In this document: in pieces, positions 1 through 5,870 of the stretch
Layout: every line of letters begins with the position of its first letter
How positions within the stretch are numbered: the first letter of the stretch is position 1
Assembly (NCBI GenBank): GCA_947165805.1
Contig: CAMVBT010000114.1
Span: forward strand, 1 to 7,816
Origin: an uncultured Clostridia bacterium
GTDB lineage: Bacteria > Bacillota > Clostridia > Oscillospirales > Ruminococcaceae
Direction of reading: 5' to 3'
DNA: 7,816 nt
The notes under the pieces: generated by a model
The model's database searches: none
What the model saw: the letters and a program-made list of their open reading frames with translations, nothing else
What the model was told of the DNA's origin: nothing
Program-made: the position numbers and the translations under genes

Positions 1-856
1 GCTGATCGTCATAGGACTGACGATAGTTGCGTTCGGCACAAGCGCTCCGGAAGCAGCTATAAGCATAACCTCGGCTTCGCAGGGCAATGCCGGCATCGCA
101 GTCGGCAACGTTATCGGAAGCAACATACTGAACATACTTATAATTCTTGGCATTTCTGCGCTTTTCGCAATTCTTCCGGTAAAGAAGACCACTAAGAATT
201 ATGAGATACCGTTTGTTATCTTTATAACAGTGGTGCTTCTTCTGCTCGGACTTGACGGAAATATCTCGAAACTCGATGCCATTGTGCTTCTCGTCCTGTT
301 CGTTGCCTTCTTCGTATATCTGATCATATTGTCCAAGAAGGGCGGGTCAGATGCCGGCGATGAAGTGGCGGCGCTGACCGAAAAAGATACTGTTCCGAAA
401 ATGATTCTGTTCATAATTCTCGGACTTGTACTCATCGTTTTCGGCAGTGATTTCACCGTTACCGGCGCATCAAAGATAGCCGAGCTTATTGGCGTAGATT
501 CCCGCATTATAGGACTGACGATAGTAGCGTTCGGCACATCTCTGCCGGAGCTCGTGACAAGCGTAACCGCCGCGAAGAAAAACGCCGTCGATATAGCGAT
601 AGGAAACATAATCGGCAGCAACATATTCAATATCCTGTTCGTTGTGGGACTTGCCGGAATATTCTCTCCGTCCCCCATAGGCTTTGAGGCAAACTTTATA
701 ATAGATGCCTGTGTTGCGATATTTGCCGCTGTATTGCTGTGGCTGTGTGTGTTCAGAGACGGAAAACTCGGAAGAACCGGCGGTATAATAATGCTTCTTT
801 GCTATGCCGCATACTTTGTATATCTTGTCCTTCAGCCTATGATATTCGGACGTTAA
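1..856 (+). CDS. Sodium/calcium-type cation antiporter (CaCA family), 5' end missing
   Basis: An inner-membrane cation/proton or sodium/calcium exchanger of the YrbG/NCX type. The reading frame is open from the window edge (first full codon at base 2) to TAA at 854-856, giving about 284 visible residues. This family is usually a little over 300 residues, so only a short N-terminal piece is missing. Both signature alpha repeats are visible. The first has GLTIVAFGTSAPE and then GNVIGSNILNIL. The second has GLTIVAFGTSLPE and then GNIIGSNIFNIL. The Thr-Ser and Glu of each TSxPE motif and the Ser/Asn of each GSNxxN motif are the ion-coordinating positions known from archaeal NCX structures. A charged linker (about 332-403) separates the two hydrophobic halves, as expected for inverted-repeat exchangers. 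The substrate (Ca2+, Na+ or H+) cannot be decided from sequence. The lysozyme gene starts 44 bases downstream with no terminator between, so co-transcription is likely. Confidence 0.93.
   Translation, partial: LIVIGLTIVAFGTSAPEAAISITSASQGNAGIAVGNVIGSNILNILIILGISALFAILPVKKTTKNYEIPFVIFITVVLLLLGLDGNISKLDAIVLLVLFVAFFVYLIILSKKGGSDAGDEVAALTEKDTVPKMILFIILGLVLIVFGSDFTVTGASKIAELIGVDSRIIGLTIVAFGTSLPELVTSVTAAKKNAVDIAIGNIIGSNIFNILFVVGLAGIFSPSPIGFEANFIIDACVAIFAAVLLWLCVFRDGKLGRTGGIIMLLCYAAYFVYLVLQPMIFGR
11..625 (+). repeat. DNA-level direct repeats within the two alpha repeats of the antiporter
   Basis: Bases 11-40 and 509-538 are identical at 29 of 30 positions; the only change is gtt versus gta in a Val codon. 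Bases 113-127 and 611-625 are identical at 14 of 15. Both pairs are offset by exactly 498 bases (166 codons), so the two alpha repeats align without indels. Between and beyond these blocks the similarity falls off quickly. The protein repeat is normal for the family. The near-identity of the DNA is what stands out. Confidence 0.9.
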
Positions 857-900
857 GATAGTTTTCGCTTTGGAACTCCCTTCAGATACCGGAGGTAAAA

Positions 901-2283
901 ATGAACGAAGATACCATGAACAACGCAAAAGAGACCGCCGCGCACGAGCAGCCCGTCACGGAAACTGACGAGGCTCCCGCGGAGGATATCTATACATACG
1001 ATGCCGACGATGAGCCGGTCAATGACCGCGATTTCTACAAGGACTACACGGGCGAGACATTCCTTGCCGCAAAGAAGCCTTCGACGGTCGCGCTTGAAAC
1101 TGCCCCTGCTGCAGTTCCGGCTGCCGCTGCACCTGTCGCAGCGGAAAAAGCAGTCCGGTCTGTTCCGGTGAAAGAACAAACGCCGGACAGCATCGAAGAA
1201 CCCGACGAACAGCCGCAGGATCAAGCTCCTGCCGCCCAGAACCAGATAAAAGTCAACAGAATATATTTCGTGAACACAGTTATCTCGATGATAACACTGT
1301 GTATCACCGCGGCCGCGGTATTTACGGGCTATGCCTACCTGAGAAATCTTGAGCAGCAGCTTGGGCTTGAGAGAAAACGCCTTGCCGAAATTGAGGAAAA
1401 ACAGACTGAGCAGGAAGCTTCGCAGGAACCCCCGGCTGATGAATATGTCGACGCTGTGAGCCTTATCGGCAGGGAAGAACTGAATGAACCCGAGACTCCC
1501 GATTCAGATATGGTCGAGATAGATAAGGGCAAGATACTCACATACGATTCTTATGTCGGTTATTCGTGGGTGCCTGTGCTTGCCGGAGTAAAGACGAATC
1601 AGTATGACAAGACCTGTTTCCGCAGAAATGCCGAGGATCGTCTGGAATATGTCGTTGACGGTGAGATATCGTCGTATTTCGGCATAGACGTTTCATCGCA
1701 TCAGGGTGATATAAACTGGGACGCCGTGCGCTCGGACGGTGTCGAATTTGCTGTGCTTCGCATAGGCTTCAGGGGCTATGCTCCCGAGGGTAATATCAAG
1801 GCCGACGAAAAGTTCGTGCAGAACTATGAGGGCGCGCATAACGCCGGTATAGATCTGGGCGTTTACTTCTACTCGCAGGCTATAAGCGTCGAGGAAGCGG
1901 TCGAAGAAGCCGAATTCCTGCTCGAACAGCTTGACGGACGCACTCTCGAATATCCGGTCGTATTTGACTGGGAGCCGGTGGATACATACGATCCCGCGGA
2001 TATACCGCGAACGGAAGATGTCATGCCCGGTACACTGACGCTTGCAGCCGCGGCGTTCTGCGAGAGGATAAAGGACGCGGGCTATGACGCTATGGTTTAC
2101 ACGAACAAGAAAATGGCATACATAAAATACGATCTGAGGCTTCTGGAGAATTATCCCAAGTGGCTCGCGCTGTATAATGATGATATGACGTATTATTACG
2201 ATTTCGATATGTGGCAGTATGGTTTCTGCAAGGTCGACGGAATAGAGGGCGATGTTGACGCCGATATTGCCATTATCCGCTGA
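901..2283 (+). CDS. Membrane-anchored GH25 muramidase (lysozyme) with long cytoplasmic N-terminal tail
   Basis: A predicted N-acetylmuramidase cutting the MurNAc-GlcNAc bond of peptidoglycan. Start ATG 901 follows GGAGGT at 891-896. Residues 1-120 form a low-complexity acidic and Ala/Pro/Glu-rich tail. Residues 123-147 are one hydrophobic segment, followed by a charged helix (about 148-172, NLEQQLGLERKRLAEIEEK) that could be a short coiled coil. There is no cleavable signal peptide, so the likely topology is N-inside with the enzyme outside. A linker domain (about 205-258) with WVPVLAGV and YVVDGEI precedes the GH25 domain (about 259-460). That domain has GIDVSSHQGDINW (D263), VVFDWEP (D356 and E358, the catalytic DxE pair), KWLALY, DMWQY (438-440) and the closing GDVDAD (D453), so all expected active-site acids are present. 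It probably shares a transcript with the antiporter upstream. The role (cell-wall turnover, division or sporulation) is not shown by the sequence. No SH3b or other wall-binding repeats follow the catalytic domain. Confidence 0.92.
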   Translation: MNEDTMNNAKETAAHEQPVTETDEAPAEDIYTYDADDEPVNDRDFYKDYTGETFLAAKKPSTVALETAPAAVPAAAAPVAAEKAVRSVPVKEQTPDSIEEPDEQPQDQAPAAQNQIKVNRIYFVNTVISMITLCITAAAVFTGYAYLRNLEQQLGLERKRLAEIEEKQTEQEASQEPPADEYVDAVSLIGREELNEPETPDSDMVEIDKGKILTYDSYVGYSWVPVLAGVKTNQYDKTCFRRNAEDRLEYVVDGEISSYFGIDVSSHQGDINWDAVRSDGVEFAVLRIGFRGYAPEGNIKADEKFVQNYEGAHNAGIDLGVYFYSQAISVEEAVEEAEFLLEQLDGRTLEYPVVFDWEPVDTYDPADIPRTEDVMPGTLTLAAAAFCERIKDAGYDAMVYTNKKMAYIKYDLRLLENYPKWLALYNDDMTYYYDFDMWQYGFCKVDGIEGDVDADIAIIR

Positions 2284-3091
2284 CCGGACGATAAACAGCT
2301 ATGCCGAAGCTCGCCGTGACATCGAGCCTGTCAAGTCTGTCGAGCTTCGCCCTGTCCTCACGGGAGGTCTTGTAGCAGTACGGGGTCATCTCAAACAGCG
2401 ATGTGATATCCTCGTTTGATGTAAGTTCCGCTTTGAAACGGCATTCGTCGCTTTCGAGCAGTTCAAAGCCTTCGACCTCCAGCGGCGATACGGTGTTGAG
2501 ATACGGCTTTTCGTAGACCGCCGTTTTAAGCTCTATAAGGTGGTCTTCGAGCGGGAACGCCGTTATGTAAACGCCGTTCTTTTTCAGGAGCCGCAGATAC
2601 TCGCTCCCGGAAAACGGCGCGAACAGCGAGAGCACGATATCACAGCTTTTGTCTGCAAGCGGTACCGCAAACACGCTTGCTACCGCGAGGGTGATATCCG
2701 CGTGACGAGATGCGCCTGCATTTATAGCTTCCTTTGACACATCTATGCCGATTATATCGGCGTATCTGCCGTGTGATCCGAGATAGCTGCTTATATCTGC
2801 CGTGTAGCTGCATTCTCCGCAGCCGCAGTCCAGCAGAGTGCAGCCGTCAGAAGCGTATCTTTCGGTGATCTCGCATATTCTTTTATGCAGCGGTCCGTAG
2901 TATCCCTTATCCATGAAGGCTTTTCTGGCTGCTACCATTCGCTTATCGTCGCCGTGGGAGGCTTTGCCGGAGAGCAGGAGATTGACCGTGCCTTTTCTTG
3001 ATATATCGAAACAATGTCCGCCTGAGCATTTCAGACTGCTGCCTTCTCTGCTCAGCGTTTTTTTGCATACGGGACAGATGAAATTGACCAT
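2273..3091 (-). CDS. rlmA: RlmA-type 23S rRNA (guanine-N1)-methyltransferase
   Basis: A SAM-dependent enzyme predicted to methylate N1 of a guanine in helix 35 of 23S rRNA: G745 for E. coli RlmA, G748 for the Gram-positive RlmA-II/TlrB branch. The product has 272 residues, close to the usual length. An N-terminal zinc finger has C6-P-V-C9, C22 and H26, matching the family's Cys3-His site. Next comes the family block GDDKRMVAARKAFMDKGYYGPL (about 47-68), then SAM motif I LLDCGCGECSY (86-96). I chose ATG at 3089-3091, not the upstream in-frame ATG at 3116-3118. The chosen start has AAAGAGGT five bases upstream and places the zinc finger at the usual distance from the N-terminus. The predicted transcription start also falls at about 3117, where the upstream ATG would have no leader. 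Its 3' end overlaps the lysozyme gene tail to tail by 11 bases. Whether it targets the G745 or the G748 position cannot be told from sequence alone. Confidence 0.9.
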   Translation of the reverse strand: MVNFICPVCKKTLSREGSSLKCSGGHCFDISRKGTVNLLLSGKASHGDDKRMVAARKAFMDKGYYGPLHKRICEITERYASDGCTLLDCGCGECSYTADISSYLGSHGRYADIIGIDVSKEAINAGASRHADITLAVASVFAVPLADKSCDIVLSLFAPFSGSEYLRLLKKNGVYITAFPLEDHLIELKTAVYEKPYLNTVSPLEVEGFELLESDECRFKAELTSNEDITSLFEMTPYCYKTSREDRAKLDRLDRLDVTASFGIAVYRPVSG

Positions 3092-3095
3092 ATAT

Positions 3096-3103
3096 ACCTC
3101 TTT
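3096..3103 (-). promoter_or_regulatory. Ribosome binding site deciding the rlmA start
   Basis: On the minus strand this reads AAAGAGGT and lies five bases before ATG 3089-3091. It overlaps what would be codons 5-7 of the longer reading frame. Together with the predicted transcription start at about 3117 it argues that translation begins at 3091 and not at 3118. Confidence 0.8.
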
Positions 3104-3123
3104 ATTGTATTTATTCATTTAAA

Positions 3124-3152
3124 ATTATATTACACAGTACGGAAAAAGTCAA
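3124..3152 (-). promoter_or_regulatory. Sigma-A type promoter of rlmA
   Basis: On the minus strand the -35 hexamer TTGACT (3147-3152) and a perfect -10 TATAAT (3124-3129) are separated by exactly 17 bases (3130-3146). Eleven of 12 hexamer positions match the housekeeping consensus. Transcription should begin at about 3116-3118, giving a leader of about 26 bases. The site lies in the 86-base divergent gap shared with the HAD phosphatase, so polymerase on the two strands could interfere. Confidence 0.82.
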
Positions 3153-3177
3153 TACTTCCGGCTGCCGGGGAGAGATT

Positions 3178-3834
3178 ATGTACAGATATGTTTTCTTTGA
3201 TCTTGACGGAACACTTCTCAATACGATAGACGATCTGGCAGATGCCGGAAACTATGCTCTTGTAAGGCTTGGTCTTGAGCCTTATCCGGTTGAAAGGTAC
3301 AAGTATTTTGTCGGCAACGGGATACCGAAGCTCATTGAGCGCATATTGCCGGAGAACAGCTCCGCGGAGCTTCGCCGCAACGCACATGATCTCTTTTCGG
3401 AGTATTACGGAAAGCACAGCGAGGACAAGACGCGTCCGTATCCCGGGATACCGGAGCTGATAGAAAAGCTGCGCAGCAATGATATAAAAACGGCGGTCAT
3501 CGCGAACAAGGATCATATTTTTTCCGCAGAGCTTATCAGGAGATACTTCGGTAAGCAGATCACAGCCGTTTACGGCAGTGTTCCGGGTGTTCCTCACAAG
3601 CCCGATCCGCAGATCGTGAACAAGGCGCTCTCAGAGCTGGGAGCAAACAGGGAAGAAGTACTGTATGTCGGCGATAGCGGGGTCGATATGCAGACCGCGA
3701 AAAATGCCGGTCTGATAAGCTGCGGAGTATTGTGGGGATTCAGGAAGGAGGACGAGCTTACAGAGAACGGAGCTCATTTTATCTGTTCCTCTCCCGACGA
3801 AATAGCTGATATAGTTTTCGGCAGTATGAGATGA
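3178..3834 (+). CDS. HAD-superfamily phosphatase, phosphoglycolate phosphatase (Gph)-like
   Basis: A soluble haloacid-dehalogenase-type phosphohydrolase of 218 residues, the usual size for subfamily IA. Motif I is FFDLDGT with nucleophile D8 and acid/base D10. A helical C1 cap follows (about 15-85) with YFVGNGIPKLIERI. Motif II is TAVIANKDH, where the usual Ser/Thr is A109. Motif III is K141 in PHKPDP, and motif IV is VGDSGVDMQTA with D166 and D170. The layout fits Gph or PpaX enzymes that remove phosphate from small molecules such as 2-phosphoglycolate or pyrophosphate, but the substrate is not proven. Start ATG 3178 follows GGGGAGAG at 3167-3174. The gene is divergent from rlmA. I could not pick out a convincing promoter for it in the 86-base gap. 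A perfect intrinsic terminator overlaps its last codons and stop. Confidence 0.9.
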   Translation: MYRYVFFDLDGTLLNTIDDLADAGNYALVRLGLEPYPVERYKYFVGNGIPKLIERILPENSSAELRRNAHDLFSEYYGKHSEDKTRPYPGIPELIEKLRSNDIKTAVIANKDHIFSAELIRRYFGKQITAVYGSVPGVPHKPDPQIVNKALSELGANREEVLYVGDSGVDMQTAKNAGLISCGVLWGFRKEDELTENGAHFICSSPDEIADIVFGSMR

Positions 3835-3850
3835 TCTCATACTGCTTTTT
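3821..3850 (+). terminator. Intrinsic terminator with the HAD gene's stop codon as its loop
   Basis: An 11-bp perfect stem pairs GCAGTATGAGA (3821-3831) with TCTCATACTGC (3835-3845). The three-base loop TGA (3832-3834) is the stop codon of the phosphatase gene. A run of five T follows at 3846-3850, then GTTTA. The left arm encodes the protein's last residues. There is no matching A-run on the upstream side, so it should act on the plus strand only. Confidence 0.9.
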
Positions 3851-3912
3851 GTTTAATGATTACAAATAATAGCAACATATTTGTTACAATTGGACAAAAA
3901 TGCTGTAATCGC

Positions 3913-3941
3913 TTGAAAAATACTATATATTGTGGTACAAT
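3913..3941 (+). promoter_or_regulatory. Sigma-A type promoter with extended -10 for the diguanylate cyclase gene
   Basis: The -35 is TTGAAA (3913-3918), the spacer is 17 bases, and the -10 is TACAAT (3936-3941), preceded by TGG (3933-3935), which fits an extended -10 (TGn). Transcription should begin at about 3948, giving a leader of about 43 bases. The upstream region 3851-3912 is AT-rich and carries short dyads (TTGT-T-ACAA at 3881-3889; GATTACA at 3858-3864 with TGTAATC at 3904-3910) that could be protein sites. Confidence 0.75.
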
Positions 3942-3976
3942 AATATTTATATAAGTATATAATGAAATTATTGTAC
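3935..3976 (+). repeat. Near-symmetrical dyad spanning -10 to ribosome binding site of the cyclase gene
   Basis: The outer arms GTACAATAAT (3935-3944) and ATTATTGTAC (3967-3976) are a perfect 10-bp inverted repeat. The inner arms TTATATA (3947-3953) and TATATAA (3956-3962) are a perfect 7-bp inverted repeat around AG. The left outer arm covers the -10 hexamer, and the right outer arm ends one base before AGGAGG. A transcript starting at about 3948 would lack the left outer arm, so the outer repeat is more likely a DNA operator than an RNA hairpin. This is an inference from position. Confidence 0.6.
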
Positions 3977-3984
3977 AGGAGGGG
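3977..3984 (+). promoter_or_regulatory. Strong ribosome binding site for a TTG start
   Basis: AGGAGGGG lies seven to eight bases before TTG 3991-3993. No ATG or GTG in this frame lies close enough to use this site; the next in-frame Met is residue 12, inside the first membrane segment. This fixes the TTG as the start. Confidence 0.85.
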
Positions 3985-3990
3985 TGTATT

Positions 3991-5721
3991 TTGAGGAAAG
4001 AGGCATTCAAATTTGATTTCCTGATGATAATATGCCTTCTTGTTACAATAGTTATAGTTATAGTATCCGCAGTTTATTCCGCATTCAAGCCAAGCAGCAT
4101 AATAAATACGGATGATACTGTCAGGACCGTTGATTATTCTGAAGGCTGGATAACCGCCAACGGTGTCAGGGTCAGGATAAATGAGTTTTCAATAAATGAT
4201 GCGAACCTTTCCGTTTACAGACCGCTTGTACTTACGAAGAAGATCGAGAATATCAAGAACGGCGAAATGCTGTTTATCCAATCACGAAATCTGGTCATTA
4301 ATATCTATATAGACAATGATCTTATATATAAGACTGCGGAAAACGGCAAGATCGCGAATATTTCAGGTTTTGACAATTACATATATACGGATATCCCGTT
4401 TTCTTCCAACGGAAAGACGCTGAAGCTTGAGATATTCAAAACCGAGTATTCGCTCGGACTCAGCGCAAGCAGGGTGCTGCTCGGCTCCGGTATAGTGATC
4501 AAGAATGACATAATGAGAGAGAGCGTCGTTCCACTTATACTCGGCGAGCTGTTCCTTTTCCTCGGCGTCACGCTCATACTGCTCGGCGTGTTTACAAGGA
4601 AAAAGCTCCAGAACTACCTTTCCGCTATTTTCTTCGGTATATTCCTGATATTCATGTCGTTCACTATAGTTCTCGATACGGCTTGGGCTTATTCAATGAT
4701 AAAGAACACCGTATTTCTCGAGAACGTCTCGAAGATATGTCTTGCCGCCTGTATTCCCGCTTTCGTTGCTTTTATCGACACATTCTATACCGTCGAACAT
4801 TATTACCCGCTCAAGATACTTGTTGTGCTCACCTCGTTCGCTGTAATAGTCTTCTATCTGCTTGAAGCTCTCAATATCGTTCCCGGAGCGTCGCTGGGTC
4901 TTGTTATACAGGTATTGCTCACATTATCCGGTATTGTTGTGACGGTGGAAATGTTCATATTTATGATGAGACTGCACTGGCAGAATCTGCCGCGCAAGCA
5001 GATATATTATATTGCGGCCTTTGTTTTCATAATCTGCACTGTTTTTGATATCGGTATGTACTACGGCTGGCCGGCGGGCAGCAACAATATGACTCTTACC
5101 TGTGCAGGACTGGTGTTCCTGACGGTTACAACAGTCATAGCGCTGTTCGAGGAAGTCTTTGAGATGATAAAGCTCGGCATACAGGCAGGAAAGATAGGAA
5201 AGATAGCATTTACCGATGCAAATACCGGTATCGGAAATGTAGCCGCGTTCAAGGCCAAGTTTGACGATCTCGAGGCGAGAAAGGCTTCCTTCAAATTCAT
5301 CGGCATAATACAGTTCGACGTCAACAATCTGAAAGTGATAAACGACTCAAAGGGACATGAAGCGGGCGACCTGCTTATAAAGACAGCCGCCAATATCATC
5401 AATCAGGCGTTCGGATTTGCGGGCACCTGCTACCGTACCGGCGGCGACGAATTTGTTGCGATAATTACCGGTGATCACGCTCCCATAGTCTGTGAAGAAG
5501 CAATATACAAGTTCAATAAGCTGATAGACAAATTCAACGCCGACCCTAACAAGCCGTTCGATCTTCGTATCGCTCACGGTGTTGCTTATTATCAGAATGA
5601 CAAGACAGAGAATATGACTCTCAAGGAAGTACATAAAATGGCAGATGAACGTATGTACAGCAACAAGAAGATGCTGAAAGCAAGGTTCGCACGCTCCGCC
5701 GAAGAGCAGGTCATCAGATGA
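3991..5721 (+). CDS. Membrane diguanylate cyclase: 7TMR-DISM-like sensor with GGDEF domain
   Basis: Predicted to make cyclic di-GMP from two GTP in response to an extracellular cue. It has 576 residues and a TTG start. One membrane segment (about 10-32) leads to an extracellular beta-rich domain (about 33-175, including SGFDNYIYTDIPF), similar in layout to 7TMR-DISM extracellular domains. Seven more hydrophobic segments follow (about 179-200, 208-229, 246-267, 275-295, 302-327, 339-360, 369-390), then a short linker and a GGDEF domain (about 405-565). The catalytic domain has DANTGIGN (409-416), FDVNNLKVINDSKGHEAGD with metal-binding D443, and intact RTGGDEF (GGDEF at 484-488), so it should be active. 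The usual RxxD inhibitory site would fall at 475-478, which reads GFAG, so the I-site is absent. No EAL domain follows. The gene has its own promoter and is bounded by terminators on both sides. The ligand and c-di-GMP target are unknown; no neighbour suggests them. Confidence 0.9.
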   Translation: MRKEAFKFDFLMIICLLVTIVIVIVSAVYSAFKPSSIINTDDTVRTVDYSEGWITANGVRVRINEFSINDANLSVYRPLVLTKKIENIKNGEMLFIQSRNLVINIYIDNDLIYKTAENGKIANISGFDNYIYTDIPFSSNGKTLKLEIFKTEYSLGLSASRVLLGSGIVIKNDIMRESVVPLILGELFLFLGVTLILLGVFTRKKLQNYLSAIFFGIFLIFMSFTIVLDTAWAYSMIKNTVFLENVSKICLAACIPAFVAFIDTFYTVEHYYPLKILVVLTSFAVIVFYLLEALNIVPGASLGLVIQVLLTLSGIVVTVEMFIFMMRLHWQNLPRKQIYYIAAFVFIICTVFDIGMYYGWPAGSNNMTLTCAGLVFLTVTTVIALFEEVFEMIKLGIQAGKIGKIAFTDANTGIGNVAAFKAKFDDLEARKASFKFIGIIQFDVNNLKVINDSKGHEAGDLLIKTAANIINQAFGFAGTCYRTGGDEFVAIITGDHAPIVCEEAIYKFNKLIDKFNADPNKPFDLRIAHGVAYYQNDKTENMTLKEVHKMADERMYSNKKMLKARFARSAEEQVIR

Positions 5722-5740
5722 CCGCATAGATGCAGATAAA

Positions 5741-5770
5741 CCCCGTTTCTGAAAAGGAACGGGGATTTTT
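5741..5770 (+). terminator. Intrinsic terminator of the diguanylate cyclase gene
   Basis: A 10-bp stem pairs CCCCGTTTCT (5741-5750) with AGGAACGGGG (5755-5764), with one T-G wobble, closed by a GAAA tetraloop (5751-5754). Then come one A and five T (5766-5770). It lies 20 bases after the stop codon. Confidence 0.92.
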
Positions 5771-5789
5771 GTATTTAAATATCCGTATG

Positions 5790-5803
5790 CTTGTCATAAC
5801 AAG
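5790..5803 (+). repeat. Short dyad in the gap upstream of the sipL-like gene
   Basis: CTTGTCATAACAAG is a 5-4-5 perfect inverted repeat (CTTGT / ACAAG around CATA). It lies in the AT-rich part of the 199-base gap between the cyclase terminator and the sipL-like gene, and could be a regulator site. It is short enough to be chance. Confidence 0.35.
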
Positions 5804-5813
5804 TACATATTCC

Positions 5814-5844
5814 GAATATATATTCTTTTGACAGGGCATATTCA
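5814..5844 (+). promoter_or_regulatory. Candidate sporulation (sigma-E-like) promoter region for sipL-spoIVA
   Basis: The element CATATTCA (5837-5844) resembles a sigma-E -10, and GAATATA (5814-5820) or ATATATT (5818-5824) could serve as -35, but the spacings (16 or 12 bases) are not ideal. An alternative is CATAACAA (5795-5802) with TTTAAAT about 14 bases upstream. A perfect TTGACA at 5828-5833 has no sigma-A -10 at a suitable distance. A mother-cell sigma-E promoter is expected for genes of this function. The exact site is uncertain. Confidence 0.3.
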
Positions 5845-5870
5845 GCGGACAGGAAAGCTGAATCCCGAAA

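Noticed and set aside
470..928. Minus-strand open frame of 152 codons opposite the antiporter gene, with another opposite the lysozyme start (853-1224).
   Set aside because: The plus-strand proteins have clear family motifs and good ribosome binding sites, while the opposite frames have unusual composition and no recognisable domain.
2276..2288. TCCG / CGGA hairpin at the convergent gene junction, considered as a shared terminator.
   Set aside because: The stem is only four base pairs and no T-run lies on either side.
2303..2350. In-frame short repeat LDRLDRLD near the end of rlmA, considered as a tandem repeat.
   Set aside because: It is fewer than three units with silent differences between copies, and looks like ordinary coding sequence.
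3881..3909. A second promoter for the cyclase gene, TTGTTA with TGTAAT 17 bases downstream.
   Set aside because: The -35 matches only four of six and the -10 lacks the critical second-position A. The 3913-3941 promoter is much better.
3962..3994. A 10-codon leader reading frame (ATG 3962 to TGA 3992-3994) whose stop overlaps the TTG start of the cyclase gene.
   Set aside because: It has no ribosome binding site, would start only about 14 bases into the predicted transcript, and its middle codons are the Shine-Dalgarno of the cyclase gene. The start/stop overlap is probably chance.
5828..5833. Perfect TTGACA as a sigma-A -35 for the sipL-like gene.
   Set aside because: At spacings of 16 to 19 bases the sequence downstream reads aggaaa or similar, with no resemblance to TATAAT.
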